A stretch of DNA of 21,457 nt. It comes from a virus. A program made the position numbers and the translations under genes. The stretch spans positions 1 through 21,457 of IMG/VR virus record IMGVR_UViG_3300028735_000039; one strand, given 5' to 3'. The notes beneath the pieces were generated by a model, which did not search any database, had not been told where the DNA came from, and worked only from the letters and a program-made list of their open reading frames with translations. This document shows, piece by piece, positions 14,452-21,330 of the stretch (its first letter is position 1; every line of letters begins with the position of its first letter).

Positions 14452-16151
14452 AGCACGATGATTCCTGGTTGCCCAAATCCTGTAGTATCAGGGGCCCCCA
14501 CGCCTCGCCGGCCGGAACCAGAGATGCCAACGGCCATGATTGCGGCCACGATGCCGTCAATTTTCCTGTCGGCCGACGCCTTGCGCGGGTAGATGTTGTC
14601 TTTCGCGTCAACATGGCATACCGTGTTGCCGGCCATCCATCTGAGGCACGGATCAGGCGCAATTCGGATGCGCCTGTCAGCGATGAGGGCTTCGAGATGT
14701 CGCATCGCAGGACTCATGTTTTGCACGGTTTGCCGATACTCCATCGCCTCAAGGCCACGATCCCGCAAGTGTTGGGACAGCTGTGCTGATTGGTAAGGGT
14801 CAAGTGCAACGCCGCGCACATCCAGCCTGCCGGCGAGATCCAGCAGGTGCCTCTCGATCAGGTCAATGTCCAGGGCTGCGCCTCGTTGCAGTGTCAGCGT
14901 GCCGGCTGCGGCGAATTGTCGGTAATGAGGTTGTTTTTGTGCTGTATTTTCAGGTGCGAAATGTTGGGCCAACAGATAGTATTTGTCGCCATCGTGCGCC
15001 AGGATTGCCAAACTCGCAACGTCAACCCTGGTTGCCAAGTCAACGCCGATCCAGCAAGGCATGTTGCCGATGCTGTCGAGTGTGAGTGATTTGTCGATGC
15101 AAGCATCCCATGCTGACATATCAAGCCAGGCCGAATCTGCCGATTGCCATACGTTGAGATGCTTGGCTAGAAAATTGTTTTTTGCTGATGGCGTTGCTTC
15201 GGCCCGATGGGCTTTGTCGCGCAAGTCGTCAAGCGATACGGTGGTGCCAAGGGAAGGGTTGGCTTTGATCCAATTCTTTTCATCTCGCCAATCATCCTCG
15301 ACGTCGATCGAGTAGATGACGGCAAAGTGCCGATCGTTTTCCAGCCGATCACCAGGTAAATCTGTATAGGGCCGGAGAACGGAGAGAGAGTATTGGAATA
15401 TTTCATAGCCAATGCCCTCGGGGCTTGCGCCGGCCGTTGTGATTGCGAAAATAAGAGGTTGCCGCCTTGCGCCTGTCGCCGACATCAGGACGTCCCAGAC
15501 TTCTCGCGTGCGATGGACATGGAGTTCATCAACAATCGCGCAGTGTATGTCGAGTCCCTCCAGCGTCCTTGCGTCAGCGCTGAGAGGCATCATCTTGGAC
15601 AGGCTGGGATGGTGAATGATTCGATGTCTCTGCGCCTCTAACTTGAGTGCCTTGGCCATCTGCGGGGATCGCCGTACCATCGCCAATGCTGCATCAAACA
15701 CGATGCGGGCTTGATCGCGGGCCGTGGCAGCCGTATAAATTTCTGCCCCCATTTCCCGATCGGCGCACAGGCAGTACAGCGCAATCGCCGCGGCCAGCGT
15801 ACTCTTACCGTTTTTTCTGGCGATCTGAATATACGCTGTCCTGTAGCGCCGGTTGCCGGATTTGTCTACCCAGCCGAAGATGGATCCAAGCACAAAGTGC
15901 TGCCAGGGTAGCAAGCCGAGGTTTTTTGATGCCCCTTTTGTGTTCGGCAAGCTGGAAGCAAAGAGGATGATACGGTCCGCTAATGATTCATCGAATCGCC
16001 AGGGATAGGTAGGGGATTTGCTGGCTTCGAGATCGGCAAGGTGGCGCCGGCATGCTGCGATTGTCCATTCGCCGGCAACGATGCGGCCCTCCGCAACATC
16101 AAGGGCGTATTGGTGGACGGGATGCAGCCCTTTTCGTCTTTTGGCGGCCAT
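14448..16151 (-). CDS. terL: Terminase large subunit
   Basis: This 567-residue DNA-packaging motor has an N-terminal ATPase with Walker A-like ARKNGKST at 111-118, Walker B CAIVDE at 204-209 and the coupling motif TTAG at 238-241. The C-terminal RNase H-like nuclease has Asp371 in IGVDLA, Asp451 in ALDPY and Asp532 in RKIDG, a full acidic triad. The pattern is that of the HK97-like Terminase_1 group, which suggests cohesive-end packaging in many relatives, although the end type cannot be read directly. ATG 16151 lies 5 bp after the small subunit stop and lacks a strong ribosome site, so coupled translation is likely. Confidence 0.97.
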   Translation of the reverse strand: MAAKRRKGLHPVHQYALDVAEGRIVAGEWTIAACRRHLADLEASKSPTYPWRFDESLADRIILFASSLPNTKGASKNLGLLPWQHFVLGSIFGWVDKSGNRRYRTAYIQIARKNGKSTLAAAIALYCLCADREMGAEIYTAATARDQARIVFDAALAMVRRSPQMAKALKLEAQRHRIIHHPSLSKMMPLSADARTLEGLDIHCAIVDELHVHRTREVWDVLMSATGARRQPLIFAITTAGASPEGIGYEIFQYSLSVLRPYTDLPGDRLENDRHFAVIYSIDVEDDWRDEKNWIKANPSLGTTVSLDDLRDKAHRAEATPSAKNNFLAKHLNVWQSADSAWLDMSAWDACIDKSLTLDSIGNMPCWIGVDLATRVDVASLAILAHDGDKYYLLAQHFAPENTAQKQPHYRQFAAAGTLTLQRGAALDIDLIERHLLDLAGRLDVRGVALDPYQSAQLSQHLRDRGLEAMEYRQTVQNMSPAMRHLEALIADRRIRIAPDPCLRWMAGNTVCHVDAKDNIYPRKASADRKIDGIVAAIMAVGISGSGRRGVGAPDTTGFGQPGIIVL

Positions 16152-16156
16152 AGTTT

Positions 16157-16558
16157 TTAATCCGCAAATTCAGCCCAAATGCCAAGCTGTTCGTCTCTAT
16201 CGCCCTGCCTCGGGCCGCCGATCAAGCCGAGATCGCGATAGATGCTGCGGATCTCACGGCTGCATGACTCGGCGACCCTGACAGCTGGCGACAATGCAAC
16301 GCGGCCGCGCTGGTCCAGGACATAGATGCCTTGCTGCGCGATGATTTCCTCAGCCTTGCGCCTCCGCGATTCAAGGGTGCAGGCGAGGATCACGAGATGC
16401 GCCACCTCATCGCGCCACAAACCGCAACGCGCGAGATGTGTGGTGAGGTCTCGCCAGGTCTCCGCAGCGACAGGATCAGATGAGATCGTCACTGGGACAT
16501 CTGCCGGAGGATCACAGGGCTTGCCGCGTCTGGTGGAGATTGGCCCGGATTTGCCCAC
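16157..16558 (-). CDS. terS: Terminase small subunit (P27 family)
   Basis: This 133-residue protein would recognise the packaging site and load the large subunit. It has the P27/Terminase_4 pattern: DPVAAETWRDLTTHLARCGL, then EVAHLVILACTLESRRRKAEE and a C-terminal SCSREIRSIYRDLGLI. GTG 16558 is the start: it abuts the stop of the HNH gene (TAG at 16561-16559), and GAGGAGGG from the last HNH codons serves as its ribosome site. It is followed after 5 bp by terL. Confidence 0.9.
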   Translation of the reverse strand: MGKSGPISTRRGKPCDPPADVPVTISSDPVAAETWRDLTTHLARCGLWRDEVAHLVILACTLESRRRKAEEIIAQQGIYVLDQRGRVALSPAVRVAESCSREIRSIYRDLGLIGGPRQGDRDEQLGIWAEFAD

Positions 16559-17017
16559 CTATTTGCCCTCCTCGTGCGTGCCGGCGGCCGGCTGCGGCCC
16601 GGCGGCCAACCGGCCCTCGCGCGGCGAGAGGGCGCGGCCGGTCTCCGGCGCAAAGGGGCCAGCTTTTTGATGGCCTATCCCCTTATCTATCAATGTCTTG
16701 CGGTTGTGGCAGGTTTGGCATAGCGGCTGCAAGTTATCCAAACAGATAAACAGATCCCAATTGCCGCAGTGATCCACGATGTGATCCACCACCACAGCTG
16801 GAGTGTGCTTTCCGGCGGCCGCACACCACCTGCACCACGGTTCGGCTGCCAGCACCTCGCGGCGTAAGGCCGCCCAGACCTTGAGGCTGTACCACTTACG
16901 CCAGGGCTGCTGTCTATCGCGGTCCTTGTCTTGGCGTCGCCAAGCTGACGGACAAGGGTCTCCGACAGGATGGCCACTCCGGCAGGTTGGGCACCACCTT
17001 AGCGCTTTCACGCCCAT
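16559..17017 (-). CDS. HNH endonuclease next to terminase
   Basis: This 152-residue protein has the HNH fold: Cys62-x2-Cys65, DHIVDH with Asp78-His79, Asn95 in LDNLQPLC, and Cys100-x2-Cys103-His104 in CQTCHNRK, the two Cys pairs binding structural zinc. An extra N-terminal CPTC-x-SGHPVGDPC may form a second zinc site. HNH enzymes directly before terS/terL, as in HK97 gp74, stimulate terminase cutting and are needed for packaging, so that role is likely here. ATG 17017 is chosen for the GGGAGGAGG site upstream. It overlaps the preceding gene by 10 bases. An in-frame start at 17143 would add a low-complexity Gly/Pro/Ala tail. Confidence 0.92.
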   Translation of the reverse strand: MGVKALRWCPTCRSGHPVGDPCPSAWRRQDKDRDRQQPWRKWYSLKVWAALRREVLAAEPWCRWCAAAGKHTPAVVVDHIVDHCGNWDLFICLDNLQPLCQTCHNRKTLIDKGIGHQKAGPFAPETGRALSPREGRLAAGPQPAAGTHEEGK

Positions 17018-17544
17018 GTTGCCTCCTCCCTTGCGGCCACTGTCGCCACTGCTGCCATCGCCGGCGGCCGCCACGGGGCCAGGTCCAGGGCGACCGGCTG
17101 CTGCCTCGGGGCTGGGTTCTGCCTCGCCACCGCCTCGAACCATCGCAAGATGGAAATGAGTTCGCCTTCCCGCAATTGCCGGCAGGGCACGGTGAAAATG
17201 CCGGTGCCATCATTGAAAATTACCTCGGCGTAAATGGCATCTTCTATTTCGCCGGTGCTGGAGTGCAATACCGCAACCACTGTGCGAGGCTTTGCGGCCA
17301 ACCGTTCCAGTGTGATCCTCTGCCCAGTTGACATCTGCGCCGGCCGGTTGTTGACGCAATGCTTGATCTCGATGATCAAATGCCAGCCGTGTCTCTCAAA
17401 GATTGCATCAATGTCAGCGAGGGCGACACGATCATTGCCCGTGATCTGTCTCAATGTGGAGTTCACAGAACTAAAATCGGCCCTACGCAAAAAGTGTTCG
17501 ATTGAACGAATATGCGAAAAGGCAGTGCTGCTGGTTGTTGCCAT
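17008..17544 (-). CDS. Putative PD-(D/E)XK nuclease
   Basis: The 178-residue product has VALADIDAIFERHGWHLIIE followed by IKH: Asp44/Asp46 and Glu59-Ile-Lys61 form a credible PD-(D/E)XK core, with GQRITLERLA after it as the usual helix carrying Gln75. Such small nucleases in phages act as Holliday-junction or branch resolvases, or in DNA repair and packaging. Its place directly upstream of the HNH and terminase genes supports DNA processing before packaging. The last 40 residues are Pro/Ala-rich and probably disordered. ATG 17544 has only AAGG upstream. The fold call is from motif spacing, and the substrate is unknown. Confidence 0.72.
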   Translation of the reverse strand: MATTSSTAFSHIRSIEHFLRRADFSSVNSTLRQITGNDRVALADIDAIFERHGWHLIIEIKHCVNNRPAQMSTGQRITLERLAAKPRTVVAVLHSSTGEIEDAIYAEVIFNDGTGIFTVPCRQLREGELISILRWFEAVARQNPAPRQQPVALDLAPWRPPAMAAVATVAAREEATWA

Positions 17545-17582
17545 TGCACTGCCTTAAGTATCCAGGGCTGAAGGAAAATCAA

Positions 17583-17897
17583 CTACTGCCGGCGAAGAAA
17601 ATTTTCGTGGGCGAATTTCTTGAAATCACGGTAATCGTTGGCGAGGTCGTCAAGGCGTTTTTCAAAGTTGGCAAGCTGGCTATCGATTGACTCCTTGAGT
17701 GCCTCAACCTGGGCGTCCAATCGATCAATCCGGGACATCATCTCGCCTCGCAGCTTTTCAATTTGCCGGCCGGAGGATGCTGAAATGAAAGCCACGGCTG
17801 CCAATATGCCGGATTTTAGTGCGTCCCAGAGTACCGGCGTTACAGATGAAACGATGTCCGTAAGGGAGTTATGATTCTGCAAGAGGTCAGCAGGCAT
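17583..17897 (-). CDS. Small protein with N-terminal hydrophobic helix and C-terminal coiled coil
   Basis: This 104-residue protein starts at ATG 17897, with GGAGGG about 9 bases upstream, and overlaps the stop of the 30-residue peptide gene (TAATG). Residues about 26-44 (ALKSGILAAVAFISASSG) are hydrophobic enough for a weak membrane helix. Residues about 45-98 form a strongly charged heptad-rich coiled coil (IEKLRGEMMSRIDRLDAQVE onward). Layout is reminiscent of XhlA-like lysis accessory proteins but with the hydrophobic part at the other end, and no family is recognised. A role in lysis or membrane association is a guess from context. A longer open frame to 18119 has no ribosome site and reads as non-coding. 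Confidence 0.78.
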   Translation of the reverse strand: MPADLLQNHNSLTDIVSSVTPVLWDALKSGILAAVAFISASSGRQIEKLRGEMMSRIDRLDAQVEALKESIDSQLANFEKRLDDLANDYRDFKKFAHENFLRRQ

Positions 17898-17989
17898 TAT
17901 CTTGCCCTCCGAACGATCAAGGCGATGAGGATAAGGCTGCACAGGGTGATGATGATACGGCCGATCGCGAGGATGTGTTCTGCGTTCAT
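17897..17989 (-). CDS. 30-residue single-helix membrane peptide
   Basis: ATG 17989 opens a 30-codon frame ending in TAA at 17899-17897, which shares bases with the next start (TAATG). After a short start MNAEH, the peptide is one hydrophobic helix (ILAIGRIIITLCSLILIALI) followed by VRRAR, a positive tail that should stay in the cytoplasm. Only a weak AGG lies upstream. It is the first gene of the late operon after the origin region. A function as a holin-like or regulatory membrane peptide is possible. Its coupling to the 104-residue gene is the main support that it is real. Confidence 0.55.
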   Translation of the reverse strand: MNAEHILAIGRIIITLCSLILIALIVRRAR

Positions 17990-18185
17990 CGCAGCCTGTA
18001 GTATCTGCTTTACGGCCGGCTGGAAGTGCAAGGGTTGCCGGGGGTGTGTGTCTGCCGGCCGAGACGCCACCGCCTCTCCCTGTGGCTGTGCTGCCTCGCC
18101 AGGCTACCATGGACGCCAAGGTTGGCCCGCAACGGGCGGGCGGCCCCTGTCACCACCACCATCCCTGACCATAGAAACAACGCTT

Positions 18186-18375
18186 CCGGGTTTCCGGGTT
18201 TCCCGGGTTTTTTGTGGCCCCTCTCTACACACACACAATACTAAAATTTTTTCCCACGCGTATGCATTAGAAAAAAAACCCGGAAACCCGGCAACGCGAC
18301 GTAACCTATTGTTAAGCAAAGACTTAACTTCCGGGTTTCTTCAAACAAAAACCCGGCAGAAACCCGGAAACCCGG
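18186..18375. other. Candidate replication origin: nine 8-bp iterons flanking AT-rich DNA
   Basis: CCGGGTTT occurs at 18186, 18194, 18203 and 18331, and its complement AAACCCGG at 18276, 18284, 18349, 18360 and 18368. The left three and the right two face each other across 18211-18275, whose second half is AT-rich with a run of T then a run of A. A further AT-rich part (18292-18330) contains GTTAAG/CTTAAC, a 6-bp inverted repeat. No open frame is supported in 17990-18472. The array lies just downstream of the primase-helicase gene and its terminator, as origins of phage satellites do. The likely binder is the primase-helicase C-terminal domain. Confidence 0.72.
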
Positions 18376-18414
18376 CAGAAAACCACCCACACCCACCCAC
18401 TTGCGGACACGAAA

Positions 18415-18442
18415 AAGGGGCGACACCAGCGCGCCGCCCCTT
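18415..18442 (-). terminator. Terminator of the primase-helicase transcript
   Basis: AAGGGGCG (18415-18422) pairs with CGCCCCTT (18435-18442). Read leftward, the stem is followed by a run of T (CCCCTTTTTCG), the standard intrinsic pattern. It lies 30 bp after the primase stop and shields the origin from transcription coming through the primase gene. The late operon must therefore start from its own promoter in 17990-18186; I could not identify that promoter. Confidence 0.8.
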
Positions 18443-18472
18443 GCGTTGTGGATTCTGGCGTGTGGGGACGTG

Positions 18473-20803
18473 TTACTCTTCCACGATCCTCCATTCAGAG
18501 GTGTTGGTGTTATGGTTTACGCCTTGTCGCAGGCTGAACCCTCCGATTTTGACATTGGCCCACCGCATCAGGTAGCGACCCGCCCGCCGCCGGTTGAGGT
18601 TGCCGCCCTCAGTCAGGTGATCCAACGCGCCGCGCAATGCCTGTGATGTATGCATCGCGGCTGCGATATCGGCAACGGTAAATGATTCCACGCCGAACAC
18701 GTCTTTCAACGCGCGGATGGTTGCCGAGAATTCATCTCTGGCCGGATCTTCTGCCCTCAGCGCCTCCATCGAGTCACAGATGTCCACGCCGGTCAGCCAG
18801 CACAGGCTTGACCGCACGAGGTCACTCCAGTTATCAAATCCGGCTAGTCTTGGCAACACCCCAGGCTTGCCGGCCGCAATGTACGCCAACACGATTGTCA
18901 TGATATTGGCGAGATACTGCGGACGGTTGTCCAACGCATGGCGCAACGGAGAACCCGAGAATTGCCGCAGTTCTGGCCGTTCTTCGGCGGGTGATAGCCG
19001 GATCGGGATTGTGCGTCGAAGCAGGTCTCCGGAGACCCTGACATTGTTGCCGGTGGCATAAATCGCCGAGGCTGGTGTGACGGAGATCATCTCGCTTCGG
19101 CCAAGAGGTCGCAGGCGTATCTCTGACTCAGAAGAGATCGCCTGACACAGGATGTCAGACTCCAAAACTCCGGTAATGTTATCAAGACACATGGTTTGGG
19201 CTGGAGATAGCAGCGCCGCTGTAACTCTCTTGTCTAACTCATCGCCGCTTGCGCCGGATGCACCAATCACAGGTTGGCGCTTGCCTGTCGCGATTGCGCC
19301 GGCGATCTCGTATAAGTAGGTCTTGCCGCTGCCGGCTACCGGTGCTGAGATGAGGTGCATCGGGCACGGGCCTAGGGATGGACGTAACACTGCCGTCATG
19401 ATAGCGGACGTTGCTGAGATGCTGTCGCTGTACTCTGCGAATGGGAAATCTTGCAACAGGGTCATCAGCGATGACAGCGCCTCCACGGCGCCCTGTTTTG
19501 TTGGCTGGTTTGGGATCGTGATATCCGGCACTCCCGCCATCAGCATCATGCTGTCGGCGTCGTAGCCGTTGCCACAAGCCACACCGCCATCTCTGCGTAG
19601 TAATGGTGAGGCCGAGACGCCACGCAGCTGGCGGTAACGCCACTCGCCAACACGCGCCAGCATCATTGCCGGCAGGTCCCTTGGCATGTCGCACTCTATC
19701 TTCACTGCGCCGAGTTTTGATGTCTTGACTTTGTAGAACCGAATATGCTTGGAAATCCGAAGTTTCAGGTCGTCTGCGCCAATCTCCCGGATGTGTAGTG
19801 CGCCGTCGATCAGCGTGGGCGCAACGAGGCGGCCACCTTGCTGGTAGACATCGCAGTCTGGTTGTGATGCGAGGATCTCCTCGCACCCGTCAGCCAGGGC
19901 CGCGATGTCGCCCACCGTGACCTCGCACTCCACTCGCCCACGGTCCCCCCCAACGTTGGCGTTGTGGCTTGTGATGTTGCTGGCAATGCCCAACCAATTC
20001 AACGCGGCCTTCAGCGCCTTCTCAGGGACCAATTCGGCCAGAGTCGGCAGGCCCGTCACATCACCGCCACCGCGGAACCTTGTATATGTGTGCGCAACTT
20101 CGGCGTCCGCCTGATGTGTGTTTGCACCAGCGCCCCAAAGGCAGCGATAGACGGCGCGTACGAATTGTGCCGCCTCCTCCTCCGTCCAGCCGGCCCGCGC
20201 AAGCACTCCCGCCAGCGCCAGAAACGCTTGGTTACGGCTGCCCTCTCCGGGCCAGTGTCTGGCTAGTAGCGCCGCAGCAGCCACACGCGCCACGGCCTTC
20301 GCCAGCACGTCTGTCTGCACCGCCGCCGCTTGCGGGCCGCACCCAGACTCGAACCGGATTAACTCCCCACTTGGGTGTGTAGACGGTGGCACCACTGACT
20401 GCGCCCCAGACTCTCCACGGCGCGACAGGCCACGCAGTTCGCACAGGCTTGCGCCAGTAAGCGGGCATTTGTATTGCCGCGTCGCCGGAACAGGGTCGCA
20501 CGCATACATGGCGTGCGAGGCAGGCTTTGATTGCCGGCCGTAGCGGAAGGGAGTAGGTGGCAGTAGTTCTCGTGCCGCCTCTACCGCTTCGGGCGCGTCC
20601 AGGTCAACGTCTGTCAGGCCGCCCACGCCAAGGATCAGGCCGATGTTCTGAGGCTGCCCGTTGAAGTAGCGGCCCACTTCTGCCAGTGAGATGCGGAGTT
20701 TTTGCCATTCTGGTGTGTTCGGGTTCTTTTGTCCGTGCGGGATCGGCACCGGCGCAAAGCCGGCATGGATGTACGCCATTGCGGATTCATACGGTTTCGT
20801 CAT
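18473..20803 (-). CDS. Primase-polymerase / AAA+ helicase replication protein
   Basis: This 776-residue protein combines an N-terminal AEP-type prim-pol domain (about 1-160: GLTDVDLD with Asp65 and Asp67, SKPASHAMY with His97, SVVPPSTHPSG), a helical linker (EGSRNQAFLALAGVLARAGW), and an ATPase with Walker A APVAGSGKT at 487-495, Walker B TMCLDN with Asp541, YATGNN at 582-587 and paired Arg at 596-597. The last about 90 residues look like a winged helix (FTVADIAAAMHTSQALRGAL). It should unwind and prime the element's own origin. ATG 20803 has GGAGG upstream. An in-frame GTG at 20953 would add 50 basic residues without a ribosome site. Confidence 0.93.
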   Translation of the reverse strand: MTKPYESAMAYIHAGFAPVPIPHGQKNPNTPEWQKLRISLAEVGRYFNGQPQNIGLILGVGGLTDVDLDAPEAVEAARELLPPTPFRYGRQSKPASHAMYACDPVPATRQYKCPLTGASLCELRGLSRRGESGAQSVVPPSTHPSGELIRFESGCGPQAAAVQTDVLAKAVARVAAAALLARHWPGEGSRNQAFLALAGVLARAGWTEEEAAQFVRAVYRCLWGAGANTHQADAEVAHTYTRFRGGGDVTGLPTLAELVPEKALKAALNWLGIASNITSHNANVGGDRGRVECEVTVGDIAALADGCEEILASQPDCDVYQQGGRLVAPTLIDGALHIREIGADDLKLRISKHIRFYKVKTSKLGAVKIECDMPRDLPAMMLARVGEWRYRQLRGVSASPLLRRDGGVACGNGYDADSMMLMAGVPDITIPNQPTKQGAVEALSSLMTLLQDFPFAEYSDSISATSAIMTAVLRPSLGPCPMHLISAPVAGSGKTYLYEIAGAIATGKRQPVIGASGASGDELDKRVTAALLSPAQTMCLDNITGVLESDILCQAISSESEIRLRPLGRSEMISVTPASAIYATGNNVRVSGDLLRRTIPIRLSPAEERPELRQFSGSPLRHALDNRPQYLANIMTIVLAYIAAGKPGVLPRLAGFDNWSDLVRSSLCWLTGVDICDSMEALRAEDPARDEFSATIRALKDVFGVESFTVADIAAAMHTSQALRGALDHLTEGGNLNRRRAGRYLMRWANVKIGGFSLRQGVNHNTNTSEWRIVEE

Positions 20804-20815
20804 TCTGTCTGTCCT

Positions 20816-20909
20816 CCGCAAGCGGCTTTTTTTCCGGCTGCATCGGAGGGCGAGGGCCGGCGTTGATCCGGCCCCCGCTGAATGACGCAACCGGATTTTC
20901 CGCTTGCGG
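20816..20909. promoter_or_regulatory. Inverted 10-bp pair CCGCAAGCGG / CCGCTTGCGG in the primase leader
   Basis: CCGCAAGCGG at 20816-20825 overlaps the edge of the primase ribosome site, and its complement CCGCTTGCGG is at 20900-20909. Each copy is itself nearly palindromic. A pair of such sites about 84 bp apart in the leader could be an operator or an RNA structure covering the ribosome site. No regulator gene was recognised that would bind it. Confidence 0.35.
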
Positions 20910-21040
20910 GGCTTGACTAGTATCCGCGTCTTTCCGGTGGCCCGCTTGGCCACGCAGATTATTTTTTCTTAATCTTCACTGATGACTGCGATAGGACTCC
21001 CTGTTGATGCCAAGAAGGGGCCGGCCAAGCCGGCGAGGGC

Positions 21041-21202
21041 ATGGCGACAACATTCCCTAGAAGCACGAGGTCGCGGGATGGTGTAAACTCAGCCTATGGT
21101 GGCCGGCAGGGTCGGACAGAATCAGCCAAAATCAGGAAGAGAAGTCCGACTTTCGTCGTTCGCCACAACTGGTATGACCAGTGCGTCAAATTACAGCAGT
21201 AA
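21041..21202 (+). CDS. Possible 53-residue basic protein near attR
   Basis: ATG 21041 opens 53 codons ending TAA at 21200-21202, directed towards attR. The peptide is rich in Arg, Lys and Ser (RSTRSRDG, ESAKIRKRSPTFVVRHNW) and ends VKLQQ. GAGGG lies upstream but only one base from the ATG, closer than normal. Placement near the attachment site and basic charge would suit an excisionase or small regulator. An overlapping minus-strand frame (21094-21330) looks less protein-like. It may equally be chance. Confidence 0.3.
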   Translation: MATTFPRSTRSRDGVNSAYGGRQGRTESAKIRKRSPTFVVRHNWYDQCVKLQQ

Positions 21203-21224
21203 TAGTCGCACTGGCATATCAGCG

Positions 21225-21255
21225 TTCTTGTCAAACCTTGTGGATCCGACAAGAA
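21225..21255. promoter_or_regulatory. Inverted repeat TTCTTGTC/GACAAGAA around GGATCC, right end
   Basis: TTCTTGTC (21225-21232) and GACAAGAA (21248-21255) are perfect 8-bp inverted repeats. A nested CTTGT/ACAAG pair surrounds GGATCCG at 21242-21248. The left end at 403-423 has the same centre and the same arm sequence. The pair lies 75 bp inside attR, and the left one 47 bp inside attL. Confidence 0.4.
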
Positions 21256-21308
21256 ATTCCGACATCGGTAGGATCTGTAAGTGGCTGGAAAATGAACAGG
21301 TTGCAGGA

Positions 21309-21326
21309 TGTCACCGGGTGGTGACA
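21309..21326. other. Short perfect hairpin next to attR
   Basis: TGTCACC and GGTGACA form a 7-bp stem with a GGGT loop, four bases before the attR core. No T run follows, so it is not a terminator. It may be a protein-binding site for recombination. Confidence 0.45.
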
Positions 21327-21330
21327 GCAA

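Larger units (their letters stand above)
20804..21330. other. Right-end non-coding region with several inverted repeats
   Basis: These 527 bp between the primase start and attR hold no well-supported gene apart from a possible 53-codon frame at 21041-21202. Short palindromes are crowded here: GTCGGAC/GTCCGAC (21111-21117 and 21144-21150), ACTGGT-ATG-ACCAGT (21168-21182), the GGATCC-centred pair (21225-21255) and a hairpin at 21309-21326. A leader promoter for the primase must lie here, but no good sigma-70 pair was found on the minus strand. Confidence 0.5.

Noticed and set aside
16690-17213. Overlapping minus-strand frames opposite or across the HNH gene
   Set aside because: These are out-of-frame shadows; only the frame from 17017 has the HNH residues and a ribosome site.
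17898-18119. Long upstream extension of the 104-residue protein
   Set aside because: The extra 74 residues are low-complexity Gly/Arg/Pro/His, run through the 30-residue peptide gene in another frame, and have no ribosome site. ATG 17897 has GGAGGG and overlaps a stop.
18186-18375. CRISPR array or transposon ends
   Set aside because: The repeats are only 8 bp, sit in both orientations and mostly in tandem without spacers of constant length, and no cas or transposase gene is present.
20911-20939. TTGACT as a plus-strand promoter -35 box
   Set aside because: No matching -10 hexamer at 16-18 bp and no convincing rightward gene directly downstream.
20804-20953. N-terminal extension of the primase from GTG 20953
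   Set aside because: It would add 50 very basic residues with no Shine-Dalgarno site, while ATG 20803 has GGAGG at good spacing and begins right at the conserved prim-pol domain.
21094-21330. 78-codon minus-strand frame ending near attR
   Set aside because: It has no ribosome site, an unusual Cys/Tyr/Pro composition, and it spans several palindromes that look regulatory.
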